DNA of 64,000 nucleotides from the NCBI GenBank assembly GCA_016935315.1, contig JAFGRD010000172.1, positions 40,734 to 104,733 on the forward strand, given 5' to 3'. Below, in pieces: positions 34,109 to 43,332 of the stretch. Numbering within the stretch: position 1 is the stretch's first letter; the number at the start of each line of letters is the position of its first letter. The DNA comes from Pirellulales bacterium (lineage in GTDB: Bacteria > Planctomycetota > Planctomycetia > Pirellulales > Thermoguttaceae). The notes beneath the pieces are model-generated. The model had not been told where the DNA came from, did no database searches, and saw only the letters and a program-made list of their open reading frames with translations. The position numbers and the translations under genes are program-made.

Positions 34109-35065
34109 GTGCGGAAATTGTTGACCAGTGCAGTTATGTTTTGTCTCGTATTCGGTCTGTGGCTTGGCGAGGCATCGGCGCAGCGGGGCGGGCGAGCAGG
34201 CGGAATCGGAAAGATTGGCCGAGGTGCACCAAACGGCGCGAGGCAACATCCGCCGGCCCGCCACGCGAATCCGGCGTGGAACCTGCCGGACCACAAGCCG
34301 CCCATCAGTCACAACCAGACGCCCCGGCGAGACAATCCGCCAACGGTCAAGCCTGGGCAGTTGCAGTCCGGCACGATCCAACCCGGCAGACGCAATCGGC
34401 CGATCGTGCCGCAAAACGTGTGGGATCAGCTCGGCATTCAGCGACCGAATCCCCCGCAGATCCGTGCTGCCGGGTCGCAGTGGCTCAACACGGCCCAACA
34501 GCCCTTCACGGCGGCCTGGTACGCCGACCATCCCAACGCCTGGCATCTGACGCATCCGCATGCCGACGCCGCTGCCGTGGCGGCGGCTGCCAGCGTGGCT
34601 GCCTGGATCGCAGCCCCCTACGCAAATCCCTACGCGAACACGACCACGGCCACCTCCACCACAACGGCCGTCGCCGTGCCCGTCGACTCGGCCGCCGTGT
34701 ATGGGACGGCCGACGAATCGGTCCCGGGCGGCGACGTGGCCATCGATCCCACCCAGTGGATGACCATCGGTGTCTTCGCGCTGAAGCCCACGGGCCAGAC
34801 GGAGGCTACCCGCGTGGTCCATCTGGCGGTCGCCCGGAACGGCACCCTTGGCGGCACGCACTACGATCTGGTCAGCGACTCGGTTCAGGACGTCCGGGGA
34901 TCGGTGGATAAGGCGAACCTCCGGATGGCCTGGACGGTCGGTGAGAAGGGCCCAGTGGTCTTCGAGACCCCGCTGGAAGAACTATCGAAGCCGGCCGCCA
35001 GGGTAACGGCTCACTTCCCCAATGGGAAAAACGGCCCATGGCAGATGGTTCCGGTCGGGCAATGA
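34109..35065 (+). CDS. Exported protein of unknown function
   Basis: A 318-residue protein starting GTG at 34109, preceded by GGGGGGAGA. A signal peptide (RKLLTSAVMFCLVFGLWLGE, then ASAQ) is clear. A Pro/Arg/Asn-rich linker follows, then a region rich in Ala and Thr, and a C-terminal domain of about 110 residues (DPTQWMTIGVFALKPTG to FPNGKNGPWQMVPVG). I do not recognise a family. The domain has alternating strands and could bind a ligand, but this is not established. It follows valS, probably as a separate unit. Confidence 0.75.
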   Translation: MRKLLTSAVMFCLVFGLWLGEASAQRGGRAGGIGKIGRGAPNGARQHPPARHANPAWNLPDHKPPISHNQTPRRDNPPTVKPGQLQSGTIQPGRRNRPIVPQNVWDQLGIQRPNPPQIRAAGSQWLNTAQQPFTAAWYADHPNAWHLTHPHADAAAVAAAASVAAWIAAPYANPYANTTTATSTTTAVAVPVDSAAVYGTADESVPGGDVAIDPTQWMTIGVFALKPTGQTEATRVVHLAVARNGTLGGTHYDLVSDSVQDVRGSVDKANLRMAWTVGEKGPVVFETPLEELSKPAARVTAHFPNGKNGPWQMVPVGQ

Positions 35066-35149
35066 GACGCAGCCTGATCCGCCTCACGGAGGGCCTCCGT
35101 GGTGACGGCGGTCAGGCCGGCCCTCTAGCCGCGCGGTGGAGTCGGGGAC

Positions 35150-35155
35150 TATAAT
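35150..35155 (+). promoter_or_regulatory. TATAAT -10 box upstream of DUF151 gene
   Basis: A perfect TATAAT 70 bp before the gene at 35225, without a recognisable -35 at the proper distance. Confidence 0.4.
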
Positions 35156-35224
35156 AGAGTTCTTTGGGGGAGCGGCCGTTCGTGCTTCCCCCCCGTTCCA
35201 CCTCTTGCGCGCAAGGATCCGGCC

Positions 35225-35629
35225 ATGCCCGTCCCGATGGAGCTTTCGCGAATCATTATCAGCGAAATCAATGATCACCAGGTAATCTACCTGAAGGAAA
35301 TCGGGGGCGAACGGACCTTTCCCATCCTGATCGGGTTGTTCGAGGCGACCAGCATCGATCGGAGAGTGAAGGGTTGGGAGGCGCCACGGCCGCTGACGCA
35401 CGACCTGATCGTCAGCGTCGTCGAGCATCTCGGGGCGGAGTTTCAGGACGTGGTGATCAGCGAGCTGAAAGACCACACGTACTTCGCGCGGCTGCGCGTC
35501 CGGCAAGACGGCGAGTTGATCGAGGTCGACGCCCGGCCTTCCGACGCGATCGCCGTAGCCGTCACCTGCAATCCCACGCTACCGATCTACGTCAACGAAG
35601 ACGTGCTGAACGACGTGCTGGGGGAATGA
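35225..35629 (+). CDS. DUF151 bifunctional nuclease-domain protein
   Basis: A 134-residue protein with the DUF151/BFN pattern: VIYLKEIGGERTFPILIGLF followed by EATSI, PRPLTHDLIVSVVEHLGAEF, and the acidic/Ser motif VDARPSDAIAVAV. Family members in plants and Thermotoga have nuclease activity; most bacterial ones are uncharacterised. It ends 8 bp from the end of lysC on the other strand. Confidence 0.92.
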   Translation: MPVPMELSRIIISEINDHQVIYLKEIGGERTFPILIGLFEATSIDRRVKGWEAPRPLTHDLIVSVVEHLGAEFQDVVISELKDHTYFARLRVRQDGELIEVDARPSDAIAVAVTCNPTLPIYVNEDVLNDVLGE

Positions 35630-35637
35630 GTTTCCGG

Positions 35638-37413
35638 TCAGACCATCGCGTCGGCGAATGCGTGCTGCAGCGCCGCCAGGGCCTTTCTGCCTCGCCCTCC
35701 CTCGACCACGGCGTTGACGCGGACTTCGCTGGTGCTGATCACCTCGACGTTGACGCCCACCACGGCCAGCGACTGGAACATCCGCTGGGCCACGCTCGTG
35801 TGACTCCGCATCCCCACGCCGAAGACCGAAAGCTTCGCCATTTCCGGCGCGCTGCTCGGCACCGGGCAGCCGAGCTGCTCCGCCAGTCGCGTGACGACTT
35901 CCATGCACGGCGGCAACTCGTCGCGCGGGATCGTGAACGTGATGTTGGCGTGGCCTTCCCGGCCGATGCTCTGGACGATCATGTCGACCATGACGCCGGC
36001 AGCGGCAACTTCGCGGAAGACCTTCGAGGCCAGGCCCGGGCTGTCGGGCAATCCGACCACGGTCACCGCCGACTGCGACTCGTCGAGTGTGATATCCTCG
36101 ATCAGCAGATCCTCCATACGTTCCATCCGGGCGACGATTTCGGCCTTGTCGCCGGCGGCGCTCGCCACGGCCGGGCTTGAGGCGGCGGGGGCTTCCGGCG
36201 GCTCGCGATCGAGCTGGAACACTTCGTGCACGGTCCGTAACGCCTCCTGGGCGTCCCGGCGCGAGACCAATACCGAGATTTTGATCTCGCTGGTGGAAAT
36301 CATCTGGATGTTGATGCCCTTCTCGGCCAGGGCGCGGAACATCTGCTCGGCCACGCCCGTCTGAGTGGCCATGCCCAGACCGACGACGGAGATCTTCGAC
36401 ACGTCGTCGTCGTGGCTGTATCCCTCGGCCCCGAGCTCCCGGTCGGCTTCCTCGACCGCGGTGAGCGTGGCCGGCAGATCGTCCCGGAAAACCGTGAACG
36501 AGATGTCGGCCTTGCCGTCGGCCGCCACGCTCTGGACGATCATGTCCATGGCGATCTTCTTGGCGGCGATCTGCGAGAAGAGCGTCAGGGCGGCCCCCGG
36601 GCGGTCGGGGACCCCGAGGATCGTGATCCGGGCCTCGTTCTTGACCTTCGCCGCGCCGCACACGGGCAGACCGCGCGTCTCGGGTTCCGCAACGATCATC
36701 GTGCCCGGCACATCGCTGAAACTGCTGCGAACGTGCACCGGCACGGCGAACTTCTTGGCGAATTCGATGGCCCGATTGTGCATCACGCCGGCTCCGGCGC
36801 TGGCCAATTCGAGCATTTCATTGTAGCTGATCTGACGGACGCGCCGTGCTTCGGGGACGATGCGGGGATCGGTCGTATAGATGCCGTCGACGTCGGTGTA
36901 GATTTCACAGGCGTCGGCGTCGAGTACGGCCGCCAGGGCCACGGCCGTCGTGTCGCTTCCGCCGCGTCCCAAGGTGGTGATGTCAAATGCCTCGTCGACC
37001 CCTTGGAACCCGGCCGCGATGACGATCTTGCCTTCGTCCAAGGCCCGCCGCATGCGGTCGGTCGAGATCGATTGGATGCGGGCCTTGGTATGCGTGCTGT
37101 CGGTCACGATGCCGATCTGGGCTCCGGTCAGGCTGACGGCCTCGTGTCCCAGCGAGTGGATGGCCATCGCCATCAAGGCCACGCTCACCTGCTCGCCGGT
37201 CGACAGCAGCATGTCCATTTCTCGGGCGGGCGGCTGCTCGCTGATCTCGCGGGCAAGCTCGACCAGCATGTCGGTGTTCTTGCCCATGGCACTGACAACC
37301 ATAACGACCTGGTTACCTTCGATTTGCGCGCGGATCGCCTTCCGCGCCGCGGCCAGAATCTTCTGGCTGTCGGCAACGCTCGTGCCGCCGAATTTCTGAA
37401 CGATGATGGACAT
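35638..37413 (-). CDS. lysC: Aspartate kinase with four ACT domains
   Basis: A 591-residue aspartate kinase catalysing the first step of the aspartate pathway. The kinase domain starts MSIIVQKFGGTSVADSQKIL and has TTLGRGGSDTTAVALAAVLD and IYTDVDGIYTTDPRIVPEAR. Two ACT pairs follow, at about residues 270-430 (ITILGVPDRPGAALTLFSQI and ISVVGLGMATQTGVAEQMFR) and about 440-590 (VTVVGLPDSPGLASKVFREV and LSVFGVGMRSHTSVAQRMFQ). Most bacterial enzymes have two; four ACT domains are known in cyanobacteria and planctomycetes. Ligands are presumably Lys and/or Thr. It is the last gene of the hom/ApgM-like/lysC operon. Confidence 0.96.
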   Translation of the reverse strand: MSIIVQKFGGTSVADSQKILAAARKAIRAQIEGNQVVMVVSAMGKNTDMLVELAREISEQPPAREMDMLLSTGEQVSVALMAMAIHSLGHEAVSLTGAQIGIVTDSTHTKARIQSISTDRMRRALDEGKIVIAAGFQGVDEAFDITTLGRGGSDTTAVALAAVLDADACEIYTDVDGIYTTDPRIVPEARRVRQISYNEMLELASAGAGVMHNRAIEFAKKFAVPVHVRSSFSDVPGTMIVAEPETRGLPVCGAAKVKNEARITILGVPDRPGAALTLFSQIAAKKIAMDMIVQSVAADGKADISFTVFRDDLPATLTAVEEADRELGAEGYSHDDDVSKISVVGLGMATQTGVAEQMFRALAEKGINIQMISTSEIKISVLVSRRDAQEALRTVHEVFQLDREPPEAPAASSPAVASAAGDKAEIVARMERMEDLLIEDITLDESQSAVTVVGLPDSPGLASKVFREVAAAGVMVDMIVQSIGREGHANITFTIPRDELPPCMEVVTRLAEQLGCPVPSSAPEMAKLSVFGVGMRSHTSVAQRMFQSLAVVGVNVEVISTSEVRVNAVVEGGRGRKALAALQHAFADAMV

Positions 37414-37493
37414 GGCAGTGGTCGATTGTGGAATCGGATTGTGGAGGTATGCGGGGCAGGACAAAGCGAGCTCGCCTTCGTGGCCCACTTCCC

Positions 37494-38693
37494 CTACCCG
37501 AGGAAAAAGGACATCAGCTTCCAGCCTTCCGCCAGCGCCAGGGCCGATTTCTCGGCCGTCAGGTCGTCGTAGGTGGTAGCGGCATCGGGCGACACGCCTG
37601 TCCCGGCAATCGCAAACGGGACGAACCCGTGGCTGTGCGTCTTGGTTCGCAGCGGCGTCGGATGGTCGGGACTCACCAGTATCCGGTACGCGCCCTGCGA
37701 CTGCAAGGCCTGGTGCAGCGGGGCGACGATATGCCGGTCGATCTGTTCCAGCGCCTTGACCTTGGCCACGGCGTCTCCCTCGTGCGACGCCTCGTCGGTC
37801 GCCTCGACGTGAACGCAAACCAGATCGAAGTCGCCCAGTGCCTCGACCGCGTAGCGCCCCTTGGCGGCATAGTCCGTGTCGGTATAGCCGGTGGCCCCGG
37901 GCACCTCGATCCGCTGCCAGCCGATCAGCACGGCCAGCCCGCGCAGCAGATCGACCGCCGTGATCATGGCCCCCCGTTTGCCGTACAACTCGGCGAAGGA
38001 TTGCAGCCGGGGCGTGCTTCCCAGTCCCCAAAGCCACACGTTGGTGGCGGGCAGCTTTCCCTGTCGCCGTCGCGCGACATTGACCGGATGGTCGGCAAAC
38101 AACGCCACGCTGTCGCTCATCAACTGCGTCAGCCGATCGCTGCCCGGCCCGCGGGGATAGTCGTCCAACACGGGCTTATCCGTCAGATCATGGGGCGGCG
38201 TGGTGCGCGTGTGGCGGGAGAAGGGGGCCTCGGCGCCTTCCCCGCGATAGACCAGCAGATTGCGATAGCTGACGCCCGGATGGAATCGCCATCGCTCGTC
38301 GCCGAGGTGCTCCTGCGCGGTCTTCATCAAGTCGGCGGCCTCCTCAGTGGAGATATGGCCTGCGGTAAAATCGCGCATCACCTGGTCCTCGATCGTCACC
38401 AGGTTGCAGCGAACGGCCCAGTCGTCCGGTCCCAGCGCGATGCCTTGGGCGGCCGCTTCCAGCGGGGCCCGCCCCGTGAAGTGCTGGAGGGGATCGTAGC
38501 CCAACAGACTCAGGTTGGCCACGTCGGAACCCGGCGGGAGCGTCTCGGGAATGTTGCTTGCGCGGCCGACCACCCCGGCCGTGGCCACTGCGTCCATGGC
38601 CGGCACGTCGGCTGCCTGAAGCGGCGTCTTGCCGTGGAGCGATTCTTGGGGCTCGTCGGCGGAGCCGTCGGGAATGATGATCGCGTATTTCAT
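37494..38693 (-). CDS. ApgM-like metalloenzyme, proposed homoserine kinase
   Basis: A 399-residue member of the cofactor-independent phosphoglycerate mutase/alkaline-phosphatase superfamily: MKYAIIIPDGSADEPQESL, SDVANLSLLGYDPLQHFTGR, HVEATDEASHEGDAVAKVKA and VSPDHPTPLRTKTHSHGF give the Asp/His metal site. Its position between hom and lysC matches the TIGR02535 family proposed to act as homoserine kinase in genomes without ThrB. No other thrB or thrC is in the window. A true phosphoglycerate mutase activity cannot be excluded. Confidence 0.85.
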   Translation of the reverse strand: MKYAIIIPDGSADEPQESLHGKTPLQAADVPAMDAVATAGVVGRASNIPETLPPGSDVANLSLLGYDPLQHFTGRAPLEAAAQGIALGPDDWAVRCNLVTIEDQVMRDFTAGHISTEEAADLMKTAQEHLGDERWRFHPGVSYRNLLVYRGEGAEAPFSRHTRTTPPHDLTDKPVLDDYPRGPGSDRLTQLMSDSVALFADHPVNVARRRQGKLPATNVWLWGLGSTPRLQSFAELYGKRGAMITAVDLLRGLAVLIGWQRIEVPGATGYTDTDYAAKGRYAVEALGDFDLVCVHVEATDEASHEGDAVAKVKALEQIDRHIVAPLHQALQSQGAYRILVSPDHPTPLRTKTHSHGFVPFAIAGTGVSPDAATTYDDLTAEKSALALAEGWKLMSFFLG

Positions 38694-38813
38694 GGGGATG
38701 TCCCGTTCAGGGCCTGTCGAAGAACAAGTGGGTATACTTACGGGTCGCAAGGCGGCGCGGGCCCCTTTCGATCCATCACGTTTGCCGAGTATCGTACGCC
38801 CATCCAACCGGCC

Positions 38814-40115
38814 TCAGTCCCGCACCCGCATCCGGATGCTGCCCGAATGTACGCAGGGAAGCCGGTCGATGACCGCCAACGCCTTGGTCATGGCTCCTTC
38901 CGAGGCCCAATGGGTCATGATGACCAGCGGCACGATCCCGCCGTTCTCCGGCTCCGTCTCATGCTGGATGACCGAGGCGATGGAGATCTGCTGCTGACCC
39001 AACAGCCCGGCGATCTCCGCCAGCACACCGGGCCGATCGTCGACCCGGAAGCGGAGATAGAAGCGGCCCGGAACCTTGGCCGGATCGCGCAGGGCCACCG
39101 GGGCCTCGCGCTGGTCGGACCAGAGGTCCAGCGTGCGGAAGGTGATCGCCATGCGACCGACCACGGTGTCGATCAGGTCCGCAACCACGGCCGACGCGGT
39201 GGGCATCTGGCCGGCCCCCAGCCCTTGAAAGAAGACACGTCCGACGGCGTCGCCCTTGACCCGGATGGCATTGTAGGCCCCGCGCACGTCGGCCAGGGGC
39301 GTGCCGTGGCAGACCAGCGTTGGCGAGACGTGCAACTCCAGGCCCTCCGGGACGAGATTCGCCACGGCCAGCAGCTTCACGCCGTAGCCGAATTCCCTGG
39401 CATACCGCATATCGGTCGGGTCGACCGTGTCGATCCCCACCCGGGGAATCTCGCGCCAATTGACCTGCGCGCCAAACGCCAGATGGGCCAGGATGGCCAG
39501 CTTCTGGGCGGCGTCGCTGCCGTCGACGTCCATGGTCGGGTCGGCCTCCGCATAGCCGCGCCGCTGTGCCTCGGCCACCGTGGCGGCGTAGTCGGAGCCC
39601 TGCTCTTCCATCTCGGTGAGGATGAAGTTGCTCGTTCCGTTGAGGATGGCGTAGATCGACTCGATCTGGTTTGCCGTCAGGCACTCGCTGATCGCGGCAA
39701 TGATCGGGATGCCCCCGGCAACCGCGGCCTCGAAGGCGATCGACCGGCCCAATTGCCTGGCCCGGTCAAACAACTCCGGTCCGTGCTCCGCCAGCAACGC
39801 TTTGTTGGCCGTGACCACGTCCTTGCCGCTTTCGAGCAGCTTGAGCATGATCGTGCGAGCCGGCTCCAGGCCACCGATCACCTGTACGACCGCGGTAATT
39901 TCCGGGTCGTCGAGCACCTTGGACAGGTCGTCGGTCAGAAGCCCTTCGGCAACCACCACGTCCCGCGGCCGGGTCAGGTCGGTATCCACGATGCGGACCA
40001 ACTCCAGAGGTCTTCCCGTGTGCCGGGCGATCCGGGTCCCGTTTTCCAGCAGCAGCCGGGCCACGCCCGTCCCGATCGTTCCAAATCCGACAATGGCAAC
40101 CTTGGCACTTCTCAT
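38814..40115 (-). CDS. hom: Homoserine dehydrogenase
   Basis: A 433-residue NAD(P)-dependent enzyme reducing aspartate semialdehyde. The Rossmann motif is VAIVGFGTIGTGVARLLLEN; the catalytic region has VVTANKALLAEHGPELFDRA, AFEAAVAGGIPIIAAISECL, LNGTSNFILTEM, and ADPTMDVDGSDAAQKLAILA. A C-terminal ACT domain (YLRFRVDDRPGVLAEIAGLL) implies threonine feedback. The ATG at 40115 is chosen because GAGGGTGGTG precedes it. It is first in the operon. Confidence 0.96.
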   Translation of the reverse strand: MRSAKVAIVGFGTIGTGVARLLLENGTRIARHTGRPLELVRIVDTDLTRPRDVVVAEGLLTDDLSKVLDDPEITAVVQVIGGLEPARTIMLKLLESGKDVVTANKALLAEHGPELFDRARQLGRSIAFEAAVAGGIPIIAAISECLTANQIESIYAILNGTSNFILTEMEEQGSDYAATVAEAQRRGYAEADPTMDVDGSDAAQKLAILAHLAFGAQVNWREIPRVGIDTVDPTDMRYAREFGYGVKLLAVANLVPEGLELHVSPTLVCHGTPLADVRGAYNAIRVKGDAVGRVFFQGLGAGQMPTASAVVADLIDTVVGRMAITFRTLDLWSDQREAPVALRDPAKVPGRFYLRFRVDDRPGVLAEIAGLLGQQQISIASVIQHETEPENGGIVPLVIMTHWASEGAMTKALAVIDRLPCVHSGSIRMRVRD

Positions 40116-40175
40116 CGACGCACCACCCTCGTCACGATGCCCCATTTGCAGCAGATCACAACGGGCGAATCCCTT

Positions 40176-40205
40176 ATGCTAGGGTAGCTTATCGCCTTCC
40201 GTCAA
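40176..40205 (-). promoter_or_regulatory. Promoter of the hom operon
   Basis: Minus strand: TTGACG (40200-40205), an 18-bp spacer, TAGCAT (40176-40181). The leader is about 55 nt, too short for an attenuator. Confidence 0.6.
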
Positions 40206-40303
40206 GCTGCGGCATCCCCGGCAAGAGGAGGCTTGCAGGAATTACCGGGTTCGCCATACTTAGGACCTGTGCCCGATTCTCCTCGAAACACAAGGATAGA
40301 ACG

Positions 40304-41362
40304 TTGGAGACCATTGCTCTGGAATTCTTCAAGAGGATCCTGGAAACCCCCAGCCCTTCCGGGTATGAGAGTACCCTTCAGCAAGTGGTTCGCGACTATG
40401 TGGCGGATTTCGCCGACGACGTGCGAACCGATGTACACGGCAACGTGATCCTGGCAAGGAATCCCGATGCGCCGATCCGGCTGATGCTGGCCGGACACTG
40501 TGACCAAATCGGCCTGATCGTGCAGCACATCGACGACGATGGATACCTATACACCCAGCCCATAGGTGGATGGGACCCGCAGATGCTGGTGGGTGAGCGA
40601 ATGACCGTCTGGAGCGAATCCGGCCCCGTATTTGGCGTCATCGGGAAGAAGCCGATCCATCTACTCTCGGAAGAAGACAAAAAGAAGGTGCCCAAGATCA
40701 AGGATCTCTGGCTCGATATCGGGGCCGCCGACAAGAAGGAGGCCGAGAAGCTCGTCCGCATTGGCGATCCGGTCACCGTGGAACTGGCCTTCCACCAGAT
40801 GCCGAACAACCGAGCCGTCTCGCCCGCCATGGACGACAAAGCGGGGGCCTGGGTCGTGATCGAGGCGCTTCGCCGGGCCGACCCGAAGAAACTGAAATGC
40901 GGCCTGTACGCCGTCTCCACGGTTCAGGAAGAGATCGGGTTGCGCGGGGCCCGAACCAGCTCGTTCGGGATCGATCCGCACGTCGGCGTGGCCGTCGACG
41001 TGACCCACGCCACCGACTGCCCCACGATCGAGAAGAAGGAGGAGGGAGACGTCAGACTGGGCAAGGGTCCCGTGGTCTATCGTGGGCCCAACATGAACCC
41101 GAAAGTCGTCGGGCAACTCATCAAGACGGCCGACGACCACGAGATCCCCTATCAGCTCGCCGCCGAGGGCCGCGCCACCGGCACCGATGCCAACGCGATT
41201 CAGGTGAACCGATCAGGAGTGGCAGCCGGGCTGATCAGCATTCCCAACCGCTACATGCACAGCCCCGTGGAGATGATCTCGCTGGACGACGTCGACCGGG
41301 CTGCCGATCTGCTGTCGCGATTCGCCGAGCAACTCGATCCCGACACGAACTTCACGCCGTGA
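40304..41362 (+). CDS. M42 family metalloaminopeptidase
   Basis: A 352-residue peptidase of clan MH. Metal and catalytic residues are visible: MLAGHCDQIGLIV (His, Asp), SPAMDDKAGAWVVIEALRRA (bridging Asp), AVSTVQEEIGLRGAR (Glu pair), and VAVDVTHATDCP (Asp). The C terminus has ISIPNRYMHSPVEMISLDDV (final His). It probably acts on peptides in the cytosol. The start is TTG at 40304 with AAGGA 8 bases upstream. It ends 20 bp from the HlyD-like gene, convergent. Confidence 0.93.
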   Translation: METIALEFFKRILETPSPSGYESTLQQVVRDYVADFADDVRTDVHGNVILARNPDAPIRLMLAGHCDQIGLIVQHIDDDGYLYTQPIGGWDPQMLVGERMTVWSESGPVFGVIGKKPIHLLSEEDKKKVPKIKDLWLDIGAADKKEAEKLVRIGDPVTVELAFHQMPNNRAVSPAMDDKAGAWVVIEALRRADPKKLKCGLYAVSTVQEEIGLRGARTSSFGIDPHVGVAVDVTHATDCPTIEKKEEGDVRLGKGPVVYRGPNMNPKVVGQLIKTADDHEIPYQLAAEGRATGTDANAIQVNRSGVAAGLISIPNRYMHSPVEMISLDDVDRAADLLSRFAEQLDPDTNFTP

Positions 41363-41382
41363 GGACGCGCATCGGCGGAGAG

Positions 41383-42633
41383 TCAGCCGTCCTTGCCCGG
41401 GAGCGGTTCCGTCGGCTCGCTCTTGCTGGAGATCCACTTCGAGTATCGCACATCGAGCAGTTCGCCGGGACGGGCGCGGAGGTCGTCGGGCAAGGGGATT
41501 CGCACCGGCAATCCCCACTCGGGTCTGGCGGGGTCGCGGCAGAGATGCGGCGGAATCTCCTGGATCTGCGGGCCCACCTGAGCGATTCGGGCCTGAACGC
41601 GAGGGTTGCCGGGGTAGCGTGACTGAAGGCCGACGACCATGCCTATCTCGGGCCGGATCCGCTGAGTTTCCGGAACGTAGGCGATGGCATACCGGGGCTC
41701 CTCTCCCGGCACCCCGGTCGCGGCGATCGTCACAATGGGGTCGCCGCGGCGAACGTATTGCTCCGGCCAGCAATGGATCTCGCAGATTTCGCCCTCGAAA
41801 GGCGCCACGATATCCAACGTGCGAATCTGGAGGTTCAACTCGTCGATTCGCAACATCTGCGTGCGGATCTCCGCGCGAATCGGGCCGATGAGCGTTTCAA
41901 CTTCGGGGGGATCCGCCAGGTCCGAGTAGCTGGCCAGGCGGCGCTGGGCCCCGTCGCGAATTTTCTCGGCTTCCTTCAGCGCCTCCCGATTCCCGTCGAT
42001 CCGCTTCTGCACCTCGTCGCGTTCCAGCTCGATCACCTGGTATTCGGCCGCCGCAATCACTTTGTTGCGGACCAGCGGCTCGTTGTATTGCAGTCGCGCG
42101 ATGAGCCGTTTTAACAGGATCTCGTCCGCTTCGATCTGGGCCTTACGGTCCAGCACGTCGATTTCGGCCTCTTCGGCCTGGACGGTCAAGTTCAGGCGAT
42201 GCCGTGCGGCATTGTCTTCCCGGCCCAGGGCGTCGACGCGAATCTTCTCTTTCGCGGCCGGCAGCTCGACTTTGAGCCTCTCCACGTCTTCCTGGAGAGT
42301 CACCACGGCGGCGCGGACGAGCGAATCGTCCAGCCGGGCGATGACCTGGCCCTCGTGCACCCTATCGAACAGCGCCCAGTAATTGTGATCATTGGAGCGT
42401 GCCAGCCCCCCGGCGATCGTCGAAACGGCCACGAGCTTCCCGTCGGCGCCGGCGGCCACGGGCACACACTTTCGCTCGACCTCAGCCAGGCCATTGGACA
42501 TCTGCCCTTGATGGCGCCACAGCCCCAACATCAGCAGCACGCAAGCGATGAAGCACAAAATCGGCATCGCGTTGTACCGAAAGCGACGCCACTTGTGCTT
42601 CAACGGGATGGGAATGCGATTGCCACCGGTCAT
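41383..42633 (-). CDS. HlyD-type membrane fusion protein
   Basis: A 416-residue protein with one membrane helix (MPILCFIACVLLMLGLW, residues 23-39). A lipoyl-like half (VHEGQVIARLDDSLVRAA), a long coiled-coil hairpin (VTLQEDVERLKVELPAAKEK to RDGAQRRLASYSD) and a second lipoyl/beta-barrel half (LDIVAPFEGEICEI, then GDPIVTIAATG) follow. This is the periplasmic adaptor plan of HlyD/EmrA proteins. No ABC or RND pump is adjacent; it follows the DUF4956 gene by 3 bp, so they may work together. Confidence 0.87.
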   Translation of the reverse strand: MTGGNRIPIPLKHKWRRFRYNAMPILCFIACVLLMLGLWRHQGQMSNGLAEVERKCVPVAAGADGKLVAVSTIAGGLARSNDHNYWALFDRVHEGQVIARLDDSLVRAAVVTLQEDVERLKVELPAAKEKIRVDALGREDNAARHRLNLTVQAEEAEIDVLDRKAQIEADEILLKRLIARLQYNEPLVRNKVIAAAEYQVIELERDEVQKRIDGNREALKEAEKIRDGAQRRLASYSDLADPPEVETLIGPIRAEIRTQMLRIDELNLQIRTLDIVAPFEGEICEIHCWPEQYVRRGDPIVTIAATGVPGEEPRYAIAYVPETQRIRPEIGMVVGLQSRYPGNPRVQARIAQVGPQIQEIPPHLCRDPARPEWGLPVRIPLPDDLRARPGELLDVRYSKWISSKSEPTEPLPGKDG

Positions 42634-42636
42634 GAC

Positions 42637-43332
42637 TCATACTTCCGATTCGTCTTCGCGAAGGAACAACGATATGTTGCCGAAGCCTTCGCAATTCTCC
42701 AAAGCGAGCTGCAATTCGTGGCTGCGTTCGGGGTCCCGCAGCAACACGCGATAGGAAACACTCGTACTGTCGGCGCCGGTCTTGCGCTGGTTGGCCAACA
42801 GCGTTCGGGCGCAGTGCTCGTAAAGGATCCTCTTCAATTGGCTCATGAGACTGCCCACGTTGCCACTGAGCTGTAAGCTCAACACGGCGTCGAAGCGATG
42901 TCGGCTGCCGAAGGACGTCATTCGCAGATAGGCCAGCACGGTCGCCACGCCCAGCGCGGCAATCAGCGAGGTCGAGAACCGCATCGTGCCCACGCCCAGC
43001 CCCTGCATGATCGACCAGAGAATGAACGTGGTGTCGCGCGTGTCTTTCAGCACGTTGCGGAACCGGACCACGGCGAAGACGGCCAGCAGTCCGAAAGCAA
43101 ACGCGATGCTGCCCGACATCAGCATCATCATCATGGCCACCAGCACCGGGATCACGACCAGCGAGCCCACGAAGGTCTGGGAGTAGGACAAGCCCCTGTG
43201 CGTCCACATGTAGACCCAGCCGATGAACTGCCCGACTACGAACGCCAGCAGCAAGATGAACAGAGCCGTCAGCGGGCCGCCCGAGCCGGCGCCGACGTCA
43301 CTGTCAAACAACATTTCCACGAAACCGTTCAC
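42637..43332 (-). CDS. DUF4956 membrane protein
   Basis: A 231-residue protein with about four membrane helices: ALFILLLAFVVGQFIGWVYM, GSLVVIPVLVAMMMMLMSGS with IAFAFGLLAVFAVVRF, and SLIAALGVATVLAYL. The cytosolic C-terminal domain (DAVLSLQLSGNVGSLMSQLK to LALENCEGFGNISLFL) is a small alpha/beta fold. The segment VRFRNVLKDTRDTTFILWSI is the DUF4956 signature. GTG at 43332 overlaps the preceding stop (GTGA), which decides the start. Function unknown. Confidence 0.85.
   Translation of the reverse strand: MNGFVEMLFDSDVGAGSGGPLTALFILLLAFVVGQFIGWVYMWTHRGLSYSQTFVGSLVVIPVLVAMMMMLMSGSIAFAFGLLAVFAVVRFRNVLKDTRDTTFILWSIMQGLGVGTMRFSTSLIAALGVATVLAYLRMTSFGSRHRFDAVLSLQLSGNVGSLMSQLKRILYEHCARTLLANQRKTGADSTSVSYRVLLRDPERSHELQLALENCEGFGNISLFLREDESEV

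Noticed and set aside
37428..40187. 919-codon frame opposite hom, the ApgM-like gene and lysC
   Set aside because: It lies antisense to three genes with clear protein families; the frame is open because of high GC at third positions.
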